Positions 1 through 10,035 of a stretch of 64,000 bases of DNA are shown here, piece by piece (within the stretch, counting starts at the first letter, position 1; each line of letters opens with the position of its first letter). Under the pieces are notes generated by a model. The model worked only from the letters and a program-made list of their open reading frames with translations. It made no database searches and had not been told where the DNA came from. Origin of the DNA: Apostichopus japonicus (taxonomy: Eukaryota; Echinodermata; Holothuroidea; Aspidochirotida; Stichopodidae); assembly GCF_037975245.1 (NCBI RefSeq), contig NC_092577.1, positions 25,169,398-25,233,397 of the forward strand, written 5' to 3'. A program made the translations under genes and the position numbers.

Positions 1-1105
1 GAAAGCGCCTTCCAAAGCTCAACAGTGGTTATTCCGCCCCCCAAAATATCATTGACATCGTGGGGAACGGTTTTTGAGATTCCCCTCAATAAATCAGCCT
101 GTGCCGACAAGTCGACATTGCCACGCGTAAACAAACTCGAATAATACTCTTTATATACGCGGACAATGCCGTGAGGGTCACTGACCACGGTCCCATCGGT
201 AGCGCGCACAGACGGGACGCGTCTGTCACCCGCCGATGAGCTAACGGACTGGTAAAACCTCAGTGAAGGGCGCTCCTCGGCTTCCACCGCTTCGACACGG
301 GCCCTGACGCGGGCACCGTGGTACTTTTCATCGAGATACGTCTGCAAAGCGATGACTGCCGAAGGGTCGCCAAACTTCACCTCCGCGCACAGCTTCGAGA
401 ATTTTTCTCTTCGACGCCGTGCGCGGGTCACGCAATACTGAATTGCGTAGCGTTTGATGCGCAACTTGATATTATCCCACCACTGGGATGTAGAAGCAAA
501 GGCCGGCTTCAATGTTTGCCATCCTTTGTACCTGGTCTCGAAACCTTGGCGGAATTCTGCCTCGCCAAGAATCCGACAGTTAAGCTTCCATAGGCCCCGC
601 CCGATCGGGAAAATGGAAGGCAAAACAAAACGTGCTACCACAGTGTCATGGTCAGAGAGCGGACAGCTGAGCGTCTCGCAACTCGAAAATTTAAAACTTA
701 CGGGCGCATACACTCGATCTATCCTGGAGGCATCTTCTCCGTTAGGCCTCACCCACGTATACACCGTACTACACGGGTGTATACGCCTCCAGACATCGGC
801 TAAAAGGTGTGCGGAAGTGAATCTGTCCAGTTCTGTGATCCCAGCGTCGGGACTAGCAGACACAGAAGCCCCGAGTCTGTCAAGACCCGAGTCTGGGACA
901 CAGTTAAAGTCTCCGACCATGACACATGGAGCACTACCAGGAACAAAGGAAGGCAGTGTGTTAAAAAAATCTCGTCTAGCAGAAGGCCGATTGGGAGCAT
1001 ACACATTGCAAAGGGAGATGTTACCCTGTGGATACTTGAAAAGAATGCAAACCAATCGGCCCTCGTGATCCGTCTCCACCCTAGTGGCACAACCCGCCTG
1101 ACGAG
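1..1105 (-). pseudogene. LINE A ORF2 fragment: endonuclease and start of RT
   Basis: Minus-strand reading encodes an APE-type endonuclease lacking its first part. Motifs seen include NVYAPNRPSARRDF, a VGDFNC motif, and the conserved SDHD near the C-terminal catalytic histidine. The linker leading to the RT domain follows and runs off the window at base 1. Sequence is very close to 21680-22780 in the full copy. Several frames are needed to read through, so it is a pseudogene. Confidence 0.8.
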
Positions 1106-1856
1106 TGAATCCGCACCCGTTTCCCCCTCCTTGCGTGGAGCTTCCTCCGGGGCAGTAGGTGCGCCAGAACTTGGCGCCTTTGCTTGACCCCCACTCTTTG
1201 TCATAAAGACATAAGAGGAGGGACAAGCGCGAAAGACATGTCCCTCCTTCCCACAGAGTGAGCACACGACTTCGCTTGGGGCAAGCAGAGGTATCATGCC
1301 CAAGACGAAGGCAGCGCCCACATTTTTTATTTGGGCAGCCCTTGGCTTCGTGCCCGGTCTCCCCACACCTGAAGCAGGTACGGGGCTGACCGGGGTAACG
1401 CACGTGAGCTTTATGCCCGGCAATAAAAAGGAACGAGGGAATGTCCTGCTTGAGGTCGATCCGAACCTGTCGGTGCCCGTTGAACACCCCAGGGGCCTGT
1501 GCGTAGGAGCACATTTTAATAGCCTTGACAGCCCCGAACCGACCTAAAACAGTTGCGACAAGTTCTTGACGCACCTCTAATCCTACGTGGATGACAGTTA
1601 CCCATACGGAACGTTCGTATGGAGTAACTGTCAAACCTTCAACCCCACTCAGCAACGTGACACCCTTCTGCCGGGTCACGTCACTGGTAAAACGTAGATC
1701 ATACGTATTACGACCCTGGAGAGCTTGTAGAGCATCAACCTCTCCAGGCACAACAACACCCTTACTCTTTAAAATACTAAAAACTTGCACCGGTGGAACC
1801 GCTTGTTCACCGGTGAAGGTCAACTTAACAATTTTCGAATCACGGCGCGATGCCAT
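1105..1856 (-). pseudogene. LINE A ORF1, gag-like CCHC protein, 3' truncated
   Basis: The start codon on the minus strand is at 1856-1854, in the same context as the copy starting at 20340 (protein begins MASRRDS). The product is a nucleic-acid-binding ORF1 protein, expected to form the RNP with LINE RNA. Visible features are an N-terminal conserved region and clustered zinc knuckles (CFRCGETGHEAKGC, then CGRCLRLGHDTSAC, then a third C..C...H....C). The frame breaks inside the third knuckle, and the C-terminus is lost at the deletion junction near 1105. Not functional as seen. Confidence 0.8.
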
Positions 1857-2329
1857 GATACCGAAGGTGGCTAGGCCACAGAGGAGGAACAAAAACAAAC
1901 TATAAAGACAGGTTTAAACTTAAAACGATATACGATAACTATATACGACAAACGCACACACCCGCCTGGCGGGAAGTATAGCACAGTACAGTACAGTAAG
2001 GTAAGGTAAGAAAGTAGCTGTATCAGATGGAGAGCGAGAGCGAAACACGTCTGCACTCCACGAAAGCCAACAGTAAGGACGCCGTCCCGATAGTAGACAG
2101 GCTTCCGCCAGAGTCTACGAAAGGCAGTGTCGGGAAGCCGTGCACGGTCCGCCTCCATGCGCAACCTAATGTCACTTTACTCGAGGGGGACAGCATCCTC
2201 TGCCCTCCAGACGTCCCCATCGAAAACTAGGCGGCATCTGCTGTGTCTCGTGATGACGGCGGCAAACAACAGCGGATCCCTAACCCAGGTTGGGCACACA
2301 GAGAGCAACAAAGCATACAAAAAAAATCA

Positions 2330-5006
2330 CTACTGATGGCCTACTGTGTGCAACCAATAACGAAGGCGTGAAACCATTCCCACACCAACCGGACAAAAGG
2401 GACACTCCAGCAAAAGGTGTTGCATAGTCTCGATGGCTTTACAGCCCACACGGGGACAAACCCCATCACCTAATCGCCACCTGACTAGGCGAAAATTGTT
2501 AGTGATGAGTACCCCATGTCCAATCCTCCTCGTCAAGTTCCGGAGACGGCTATCTAGCGACTTACAACACACAGACCGCCACACATCTGGAGAGTTTGCG
2601 GTTTGACAAGCCGACGGGCACACTGGCCGGTCATTGGAAAAGGATCCGGGCCAGTGGTGGCGAAAAAGAAACCCACCCCAGAACCTAACAAAAAAAGGCA
2701 AAGGGACACGAAGGATTCTCAAAAGCAACAAAAACACCTTTCAAGAGGAGAAAGCGCAGTTTAGATGGTAGGTGGACCAAGCCAAGCCCACCACTCAAGG
2801 GGGTCTTATACAGGGTTAGCGCTTATACTGGTTAGCGCTTTCCCCAAATGAAATCGCACCAAGGCATGTTCCGGTGCACCGATCACCGTACCAGGATACC
2901 AAAGGAGAGGAACACTAAAACGATTAACAACTGTAACCTTCCCAGGGAGGGAGAGCCACCTCCGACTGAATGTGTCGAGCCTTGTCTCCACCTGATCAGC
3001 CTTCTCGGTCCAAGTGGTGGGGCACCATAACCTAGCCAGATGCCGTTTACCCTGATCATGACATCTGACCAAGTAGCGTCGAACGGGAGAGATTGGCCGC
3101 GCCAACCTCCTAAACGCAGCCCTTTGGCCCCAGTAGCCTCTTGGAAGGTGGCCAAAACATTCGATATTGAAGGAGACGAGGTCCGACAAAATACAAGTGA
3201 CGTCATCGGCATACTGCACGCATTTAACTCTAGCCACACCCGGTACATTGAAGGGTCGAAAACCCAAGCATCTGTCCAGCGACGTACTAAGCGTTTCGCT
3301 GAAGAGAACATACAACAACGGGGAGAGGGGACAACCCTGACGGACTCCCGTTAACAGTGACCATGCTCCTTATAAAGTAAAATGACCCAACGAATAAACA
3401 CTAGGTTGAATCCGAAGGACTCTAAGGTTCTGAACAGGAAGTCATGATCTAGCATGTCAAAGGGCTTCTCCTGGTCCAAAGTGACCATTGCACATGGCAA
3501 ATCAGGAACTTTAACAAACTCGATTTCCTAATGCTTTGGCCAGGATTTTGTAGTCCACATTTAACAGCGTTATTGGACGCCGACTTTGGGAGGAGAACAA
3601 TATTTCCAACCCGCTGTGTTTGGCTCATGTAATTCAACTGGAAAGCGGTAGCGAACACATCTCTCAAGTCCCCACCGAGGACCTCCCAGAAGGTTCTTTA
3701 GAACTCTGCAGGGAGGCCGTCGGGACCGGGGGACTTTCCCTTCTTTATCGCTGCTACCGCTGTCCAGAGCTCACCAACGGAAAGATTCGAACCCAAGCTA
3801 TAGTTTTTACTCTCGGGAGGGGGAGGGGGGCTTGTCTATACCAGACAACAAGTCCTCCTGGAGATGCTCGGTTACAGCAGCCCTGGAGTACAGGTTCGAA
3901 AACAACGACCCAAATACCCCTAGTACTGCCTGCGGGCTCTCCACGACGACCCCACCAGGATGACGCACTGCCCTAATTCTGCGTTCAACCACAGACTTGG
4001 TATCGTCCCGGTAAAAACGAATAGTGGGCTTCTCGTCCGCTTCAACAAACTGGATTCTGGCACGCACTCGGGCTCCGTGCAGTTTCTCATCGAGAAACAC
4101 CCCAAGTGCATGCAGATCATACGATGAAGAACCATCCCTTCCTCTACTGCACAGGGAGGGAATGGAACTTTGGTGAGCTCTCTCAACACAATACCTAATT
4201 GCGAACTGCTTAATAACAATTTCCGTGTTCAGCCAAAGTCCCTTCTCCACATGAAAGGACTCCGGCAGCTGCAAGCGCAAAACAAGTGCGTCATGATCAG
4301 ACAAAGGAAATGAAATAATCGAGCACCGAGATCGAGGAAACTTGCGTGGGGCATATAACCTGTCGAGTCTGGATGAAACTGATCCATCTGGTCTATGCCA
4401 CGTACAAGCAACCACCTGGAGATTTTGGGACCTCCAAACATCCACAAGATCTCGGTGCTTGACAAACAAGCCTAGCTCAATGAAGCCAGTGGTACAATTG
4501 GGGGCTCTTTCCTCGAACGTCTATCTAAAGCAGAGTGAAGGACACAGTTGAAGTCCCCACCAAGGATACAATTTGCCCTACCCGGTACAAAGGATGGCAA
4601 GACCGTCAAGAAATCTTTCCTACATGCTGGCCGGTTGGGGGCATAAACATTGCAGACTACCAACTCACCCTACCAACTCACCCCGCGTGAGCATTAAATG
4701 TATGCACACACCACCCGACCTTCATCATGGTCTTTCTCCACTTTTCCTCACACAATGACACAGTTTTGGGGACACCAAAATTACAGTCCCGCAAGATGCC
4801 CCTGATCCAAAGGAGGCATAAAGACCTCCCCCTCCCCACTCCAAGGACCAAAGATGAACATCACTCTCCCAAGATATGTGGGTCTCCTGCAAAAGGACCA
4901 CATCCACTTGGAGCAACTTGCAGAACTGTAAAATCCGCCGCCTTTTGGAGGTACCCCTCATCCTATTCACATTAAGGGTGACGAGGGATAAGGTGTCTGG
5001 TGACAT
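2330..5006 (-). pseudogene. LINE B ORF2: endonuclease-RT polyprotein, broken
   Basis: Starts with ATG at 5006 (MSPDTLSLVTLNVN), the typical APE endonuclease start of L1/Tx1 LINEs, followed by LQETH, NVYAPNRPACRKDF, GGDFNC and LSDHDAL. RT traces follow: IVLLPKS near 3600, the catalytic box YADDV near 3200, and ILWYPG-type thumb sequence near 2900. A C-terminal knuckle CPRVGC....ETMQHLLLEC lies near 2430. Many frameshifts and stops interrupt it. Reverse transcription and nicking functions are inferred from the family; this copy is dead. Confidence 0.8.
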
Positions 5007-5037
5007 AACCTGCGATGTTTTCCCAATACGGGTCTTT

Positions 5038-5585
5038 TCAGGCCCTTAGCGGTGTTCCCCCTTTTCCTACGGGGAGCAGAGTTCTTCGCTCCTCGTCAAC
5101 ATTGATCGACCATCGTGACCGGTATAGCGGAAGGGTGAAAGGGCCGCTCGAGTCAATGAGATCAGTGGCCTGTTTCCACCAGTCAAACCAATCGGAGGAC
5201 TCCTTAGCCACAAGTACTAAGGCTGTAGAGCAGTCCTCCATTGGCAAGTCAGAATCTGCGCCACTAAATGTCTCTTGGGCCGGTTGCCTCGGGCCCGACT
5301 AGTATCATCGATAGCGGGCGTAGCTACCGGTGAACCAGTACAAGCGCCATCCTGCCCCGCATGCCACTCCGCTAGTACCATCTCCGCCGTTTTGTCCTGC
5401 TCCGCCTCAGTGGGCAGGCTGGCAGTCTCGGCAACTTCGATCAGGGACGAGGTGGGACACGATAGGGGGAACAAAGCCTCCACCGGGGCGCTAGTGTCGG
5501 ACACTGGGGCGATGAGAGGAGCATCAGGTGGTGCGGTGTCAGAGGCCGGGACGGGAACCGCTTCAACGTCGCCCGTAGCCTGCCA
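5038..5585 (-). pseudogene. LINE B ORF1 C-terminal remnant
   Basis: Encodes the low-complexity, acidic Ser/Thr/Pro-rich tail of LINE B ORF1 (segments such as TEAEQDKTAEMVLAEWHA). The same stretch appears at 6138-6728 (minus) and 44210-44560 (plus). It lies directly upstream of ORF2 on the minus strand, as in the plus-strand copy at 43.7-45.4 kb. Truncated at ~5585 and frame-shifted. Confidence 0.7.
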
Positions 5586-5770
5586 AGCCTATCCTTCTGC
5601 AGACCGACACTAGTCCATACGGTCTAGGAGCGATTATCAGCCATCACATGCCAGATGGAAGTGAACGCCCAATAGTATTCGCATCACGCACTTTGACTGA
5701 GTGAACGAAACTATGCCCAGTATGAGAAGGAAGGATTATCCATTATATTTGGACTAAAGAAGTTCCATAA
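5586..5770 (+). pseudogene. Ty3/Gypsy pol fragment: RNase H start
   Basis: The plus strand reads LLQTDTSPYGLGAIISHHMP, then a SERPIVFASRTLT block and, after a 1-nt shift near 5702, ERNYAQYEKEGLSIIFGLKK. This is the Ty3/Gypsy RNase H signature (first catalytic Asp in TDTSPYG; the glutamate of YEKE). It is cut at 5770 by LINE B2. Gypsy sequence resumes at ~7567, but about 100 codons between the RNase H core and the region before the integrase are missing. Only a fragment of an LTR retrotransposon; no LTRs were found. Confidence 0.8.
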
Positions 5771-7566
5771 GTGCTTTTTACGTGCAAGAAAACGGACACG
5801 GACCAAATGTCAACAACACCAAAAAACAACCCGTCTGTTTAACAACCACCAAAAACCCAACTGAAAACCCACAAAGAGAAATCTCTCACTAACCCACAAA
5901 TGTATACAATGTAGCGTTCAACGTGACGTGAAAAGGACACGGACCCAAAGGCCAACAGAACCAAAACAATAAAGCTCTACAAACCAGCCCAAAAAGCCAA
6001 CTCCAAACCACAAACAGAACCCCCAACCCATATTATGTAACGACCACACAACCCCCCCCCCCCACACCTAACAACTAACCCACTCCAAAACTTCATCCGG
6101 GGTACACCGTCCCGATAGTAGACAACAGGCCTACGCATTACCTCCGAAGTTTTCCCAATATGGGTATTTTCAGGCCCCTAGCAGTGTTCCTCCTTTTCTC
6201 GTCAACCTTCATCGAGTGGACCTCCCTGTCAGGAGGTCCACTAGCGACCATCGTGTCCGGTATAGCGGCTGCGGGTAGGGTGGAAGGGCCACTCGAGTCA
6301 ATGAGATCAGTGGCCTGTTTCGTCTCCTCAAACCAATCGGAGGACTCCTTAGCCACAACTACTAAGGCTGTAGTGCAGTCCTCCATTGGCGAGTCAGAAT
6401 CTGGCCCACTTAATGTCTCTTGGGCCAGTTGTCTCGGGGCCCGACTAATATCACCGATAGCGGGCGTAGCTACCGGTGTACCAGTACAAGCGGCATCCTG
6501 CTCCGCATGCCACTCCGCTAGTACCATCTCCGCCGTTTTGTCCTGCTCTGCCTCAGTGGGCAGTCTGGCAGTCTCGGCAAGTTCGATTAGGGAAGAGGTC
6601 GGACACGAAAGGGGGAACAAAGCCTCCACCGGGGCGCTAGTGTCGGACACTGGGGCGATGAGAGGAGCATCAGGTGGTACGGTGTCAGAGGCCGGAACGG
6701 GGAACGCTTCAGCCACGCCCGTAGCCACTCTCGCGGCGTATGAGCGGTCTGGGCATAAACGGGCGAGATGGCCCGTTTTACCACACGAGTTGCATACGAT
6801 ATCCCCTTTTTACTCGGCCAGGGTACGCCCAACCTGCAAACAGCGGCTACACCGCTTGTTCGGGCACAACCTGGCCTCATGCCTTTCCAGCCCACACCTC
6901 CAACAAGTGCGAGGCTGGCCCGGGTATGCAATGTGGGCCCCTGTGACCATTAGCCCGCAAGGTAGAGGGGATATCGGACTTCCATTCTAACTCGTCTAGT
7001 TCCCGGTCTTGACACCCTTACATTCAAGGAATTCCGGCTCCTCGTAGCCGGTCACTTTCCCAAAACGCCCCAGTGTCCGCACAACAACCTGTTCAGACAT
7101 GTCCAGAGGGAGATCGAGGACTGTCACCCACACCGAACTGTCATACGGTGTGACCTTCAGTCCCTCAACTCCCTCCAATACATGGACGCGGGTAGCCTCC
7201 GAGGTGAATCTAACATCAAAACAATTCATACCCCGGAGAGGTTTACACGCTGAAGCGCGTGAACCTCTCCAGGGACCTTTAAACCAACAGAACGCAAATC
7301 TGAAAAAAACTTGTCCGGGGACGACCTTAGCCTCCCCCGAAAAACTCAACAATAAGATTTTGCTGTCACGTCGAACCGCCATGACAGCTAGGGGTGTGGT
7401 AAGCCACGCAACTAAGAAAACCACAAACCACGAAACAAAGCTAAACTACACTAAACAAACTACAAACTATTGAAAGGCCAACGTAAAAAAGACTGTGTGG
7501 TCAACGAAAAGTGGAGAGCAGCCGAAAACATGTCTGCACTCCACGAACACCAACTGCCAACTAACT
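5771..7566 (-). mobile_element. LINE B copy 2, ORF1-only internal deletion derivative
   Basis: Minus-strand copy that keeps the family 5' end (near 7566), ORF1 (7382-6138) and the 3' UTR with its terminal ACGTAAAAAGC-type tail (shown as GCTTTTTACGT at 5773). ORF2 is absent: ORF1 joins 3' UTR sequence near 6125. This resembles the half-L1 (HAL1) arrangement of mammals. It sits inside Gypsy sequence on both sides. The 3' UTR includes a poly-C run near 6050 and two similar ~35-nt blocks near 5780 and 5930. Confidence 0.8.
6138..7382 (-). pseudogene. LINE B ORF1, gag-like CCHC protein
   Basis: ATG on the minus strand at 7382-7380 (MAVRRDSKILLLSFSGE) parallels the LINE A ORF1 start MASRRDS. A conserved N-terminal domain (VWVTVLDLPLDM..., LGRFGKVTGYEEPEF) is followed near 6920-6760 by three zinc-knuckle-like Cys/His clusters and an acidic Ser/Pro-rich tail. 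Role by family: RNA-binding coat of the LINE RNP. It is broken by frameshifts near 7300, 7010 and 6730. Confidence 0.75.
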
Positions 7567-7762
7567 GTGAGGAAACAGCGTGGTTATTTGATCGACTCTT
7601 GCCCACAGAAAGAGAACAAATAAACCTGGTCTGTGACGTAGAAAAGCGTCCAGTGGAAGCGACAGAGGTGAAACGTCTCACTGACAAAGATCCAGTTTTG
7701 GCACGTGTCAGACAATACATATTAGATGGATGGCCGCAGCAGAGAAATCTTCGGGAAGATTA
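7567..7762 (+). pseudogene. Ty3/Gypsy pol fragment before integrase
   Basis: Reads CDVEKRPVEATEVKRLTDKD then PVLARVRQYILDGWP, a recognisable Gypsy segment between RNase H and the integrase zinc-binding domain. It is the continuation of the fragment at 5586-5770 after the LINE B2 insertion. It stops at the 3' end of LINE A2 (7763). A few more Gypsy-like codons (ELSLLA) appear directly beyond LINE A2 at ~9376-9395, so A2 also inserted into this element. Confidence 0.7.
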
Positions 7763-8227
7763 GTGCTTTTTAGGTGACCCGCCATCCAAAATGTAACTGC
7801 CAAATGGCACTACCGAACCATCCCATTCTGATAAACGAAACTCAGGTCAAGGGAGCCCAAAATAATTATGCCCAGCGACCTGCAGAGACAAACCCCAACC
7901 ACCCACTCAAACATTCGAAAAACCACAAAAGAACGACCAGCACGCAGCGAAACGAAACACCCCAGCACACCACCGTCCAAAAAAGGCAGCCCCAGATAAA
8001 CGACGAAAATCGCCTTCAACATGAAGGCGAATGTCACACTTCACCGCCTCCAGGACTGCCTGCCAACTGGCAAATTTCCCCCCTAAAAACCACATCACAT
8101 CTATTCCGCCAAACATGTTTTTTTTCACAATAGAGCAAACAAAAATAATACGGTGCAACACAGCAACCGAACAAAAACTACCCTTATAAAATAAAGCCCT
8201 GTCCTACCGACCATGAACGGTCTCTCG

Positions 8228-8583
8228 TTACACGGTCGGTCCAGGTCTGAACCACTCCCATAAGTTTAAAACAAAGCAACAATGCCAAAAAACATGAGCG
8301 GTACTCTCTAAGCTGTCACAGCCGGTCCTTGGGCACAGTCCATCACCCAATCGCCAATGATACCTTTTTAGGTTGGTCACCAAGGCACCGTGTGCAATTC
8401 TCCATGCAAGATCACGGAGCCTGCAACCATTCAGCCTTGAATGCACCGAACGCCATACTTCGGCAGAATGACGTCCCTGTAAAGAAATTGCATTGAAGGC
8501 CCTATCCCGCAACGAACTGTGTGAACGAGGGCCACAGGGGGCAACAGGGGCAACTCAATCAGAGCGGAGCAAATGACACGCAC
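8228..8583 (-). pseudogene. LINE A2 ORF2 C-terminal fragment
   Basis: Encodes the C-terminal Cys-rich module of LINE A ORF2: RLRDLAWRIAHGALVTNLKR, then CPRTGCDSLESTAHVFWHC, a C-x4-C...H-x4-C knuckle like those at the C-terminus of L1/Tx1 ORF2. It is fused to ORF1 by an internal deletion, so it has lost its RT domain. Confidence 0.75.
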
Positions 8584-8584
8584 G

Positions 8585-9159
8585 ACCCTGTTTGGAATAC
8601 TAGGTATCATGCCCAAGACGAAGGCAGCGCCTACACTTTTTATTTGGGCAGCCCTTGGCTTCGTGCCCGGTCTCCCAACACCTGAAGCAGGTAAGGGGCT
8701 GACCGGGGTAACGCACGTGAGCTTTATGCCCGGCAATAAAAAGGAAGAAGGGAATGTCCTGCTTGAGGTCGATCCGAACCTGTCGGTGCCCGTTCAACAC
8801 CCCAGGGGCCTGAGCGTAGGAGCACATTTTAATGGCCTTGACAGCCTGGCCAAACCGACCTAAAACAGTTGCGACAAGTTCCTGACGCACCTCTAGTCCT
8901 ACGTGGATGACAGTTACCCATACGGAACGTTCGCATGGGGTAACTGTCAAACCTTCAACCCCACTCAGCAACGTGACACCCTTCTGCCGGGTCACGTCAC
9001 TGGTAAAACGTAGATCATACGTATTACGACCCTGGAGAGCTTGTAAAGCATCAACCTCTCTAGGCACAACAACACCCTTACCCTTTAAAATACTAAAAAC
9101 TTGCACCGGTGGAACCGCTTGTTCACCTTAAACATTTTGGAATCACGGCGCGGTGCCAT
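8585..9159 (-). pseudogene. LINE A2 ORF1, truncated
   Basis: Start at 9159 (ATG on minus). The reading contains VLQ...ALQGRNTYDLRFTSD, VWVTVIHVGLEV and the knuckles CFRCWETGHEAKGC and CRRCLRLGHDT. The first knuckle has Trp where other copies have Gly. The reading runs into the deletion junction after the second knuckle. At least two frame disruptions (near 9125 and 8855). Confidence 0.75.
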
Positions 9160-9395
9160 GATACCGAAGGTGGGTAGTCCACAGAGGAGTAACAAAAACA
9201 AACTACAAAAACAAACAAACTACAAACGATATACGATAACTATATACAATATACGCACACACCCGCCTGGCGGGAAGTACAGCACAGTACAGTAAGGTAA
9301 TAAAGTAGCTGTAGTATGTGGAGAGCGAGAGCAAAAACACGTCTGCACTCCACGAAAGCCAACAATGAGCTGAGTCTTCTTGCAGTGTCATGCCA

Positions 9396-10035
9396 CAGGG
9401 TTCAGACTATTTTGTAACAAAATGTTTTTCACATGAATGTTGACAGAGATTAAAATGTGTTCAAATGTACAAGATTTAACCAAATCAATAAACTCTTGGT
9501 GATTAAACTACACTGATGTAGTCATGACCCCCCCCCCCCCCCGCCAATCACTATGGGCGGCACACCACTATTATTTTTTTCTGTCCTTAACTATTGACTT
9601 TGGATATATATATTTATCAAATATTTCTGGAGTTTTCTGCAATCAATAATGGAGAGCAGTATTGTAGGATTCTACTGCTACATATAACTGAACACAGCCT
9701 TGGTGGAGCAATGTATTGTACTAACCTGATTTGAAAAATGCTGTGATGGGCTGCGTCCCTTTAATGCCATGAACTCGAGTTCGCTTGGACACTCCTGTGG
9801 GTCTTTCAGAGTGCCGACGTTTTGAGATGCATGTCTCTACAAGATATTAAATAGTAGAAAAATGCTGAGGACTTAATATTACATTCAAAGTAGGATTTTC
9901 TTATAAACCTGTCAACTTGTAAACACTTCTCTTATTTTGGGTGTCTGTGGAAGACCTGAACTACAATATCGAATGAGGAAATAAGTTTTACCAGTTTGTT
10001 TGATTTCTCATTCATTTTAAAGTTTTAATGATATC
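9396..10035. other. non-coding interval
   Basis: AT-rich DNA with no supported gene. It contains a 15-base poly-C tract at about 9528-9542 and short AT repeats near 9605. I see no clear element ends. Confidence 0.5.

Larger units (their letters stand above)
1..2074 (-). mobile_element. LINE A copy 1 (Tx1/L1-like), cut by window start
   Basis: Minus-strand copy of the LINE family whose near-complete member lies at 20118-24891. The 5' end (GTTGGCTTTCGTGGAGTGC, then CT-rich DNA and a CCCGCC-A-GGCGGG hairpin) sits near 2074. ORF1, endonuclease and the start of RT follow down to base 1, where the window ends. About 600 bp is missing at a junction near 1105, removing the end of ORF1 and the first ~75 codons of the endonuclease. 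It abuts LINE B1 at ~2075-2081, so A1 probably inserted into B1. Confidence 0.9.
2081..5585 (-). mobile_element. LINE B copy 1 (Tx1/L1-like), 5' truncated
   Basis: Second LINE family, related to but distinct from LINE A. On the minus strand it contains the ORF1 C-terminal part (~5585-5038), endonuclease, RT and C-terminal zinc knuckle (5006-2330), then 3' UTR. The upper edge at ~5585 abuts Gypsy RNase H sequence, giving a 5'-truncated insertion. The lower edge meets the 5' end of LINE A1. Confidence 0.85.
7763..9372 (-). mobile_element. LINE A copy 2, ORF1-only internal deletion derivative
   Basis: Minus-strand LINE A with intact family 5' end (near 9372) and 3' end (GCTTTTTAGGTGACCC at 7765), but lacking most of ORF2. 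ORF1 (9159-~8585) joins directly near 8583 to the ORF2 C-terminal region (8512-8228) and the 3' UTR. At 1.6 kb it keeps ORF1 and both termini, like LINE B2. It is inserted in Gypsy coding sequence. Confidence 0.85.

Noticed and set aside
1296..1547. Open frames on the strand opposite LINE ORF1 (for example those reading PKTKAAPTFFIWAALG)
   Set aside because: They are antisense shadows of LINE zinc-knuckle coding; the opposite strand carries the recognisable motifs and the frame recurs only because the LINE copies are related.
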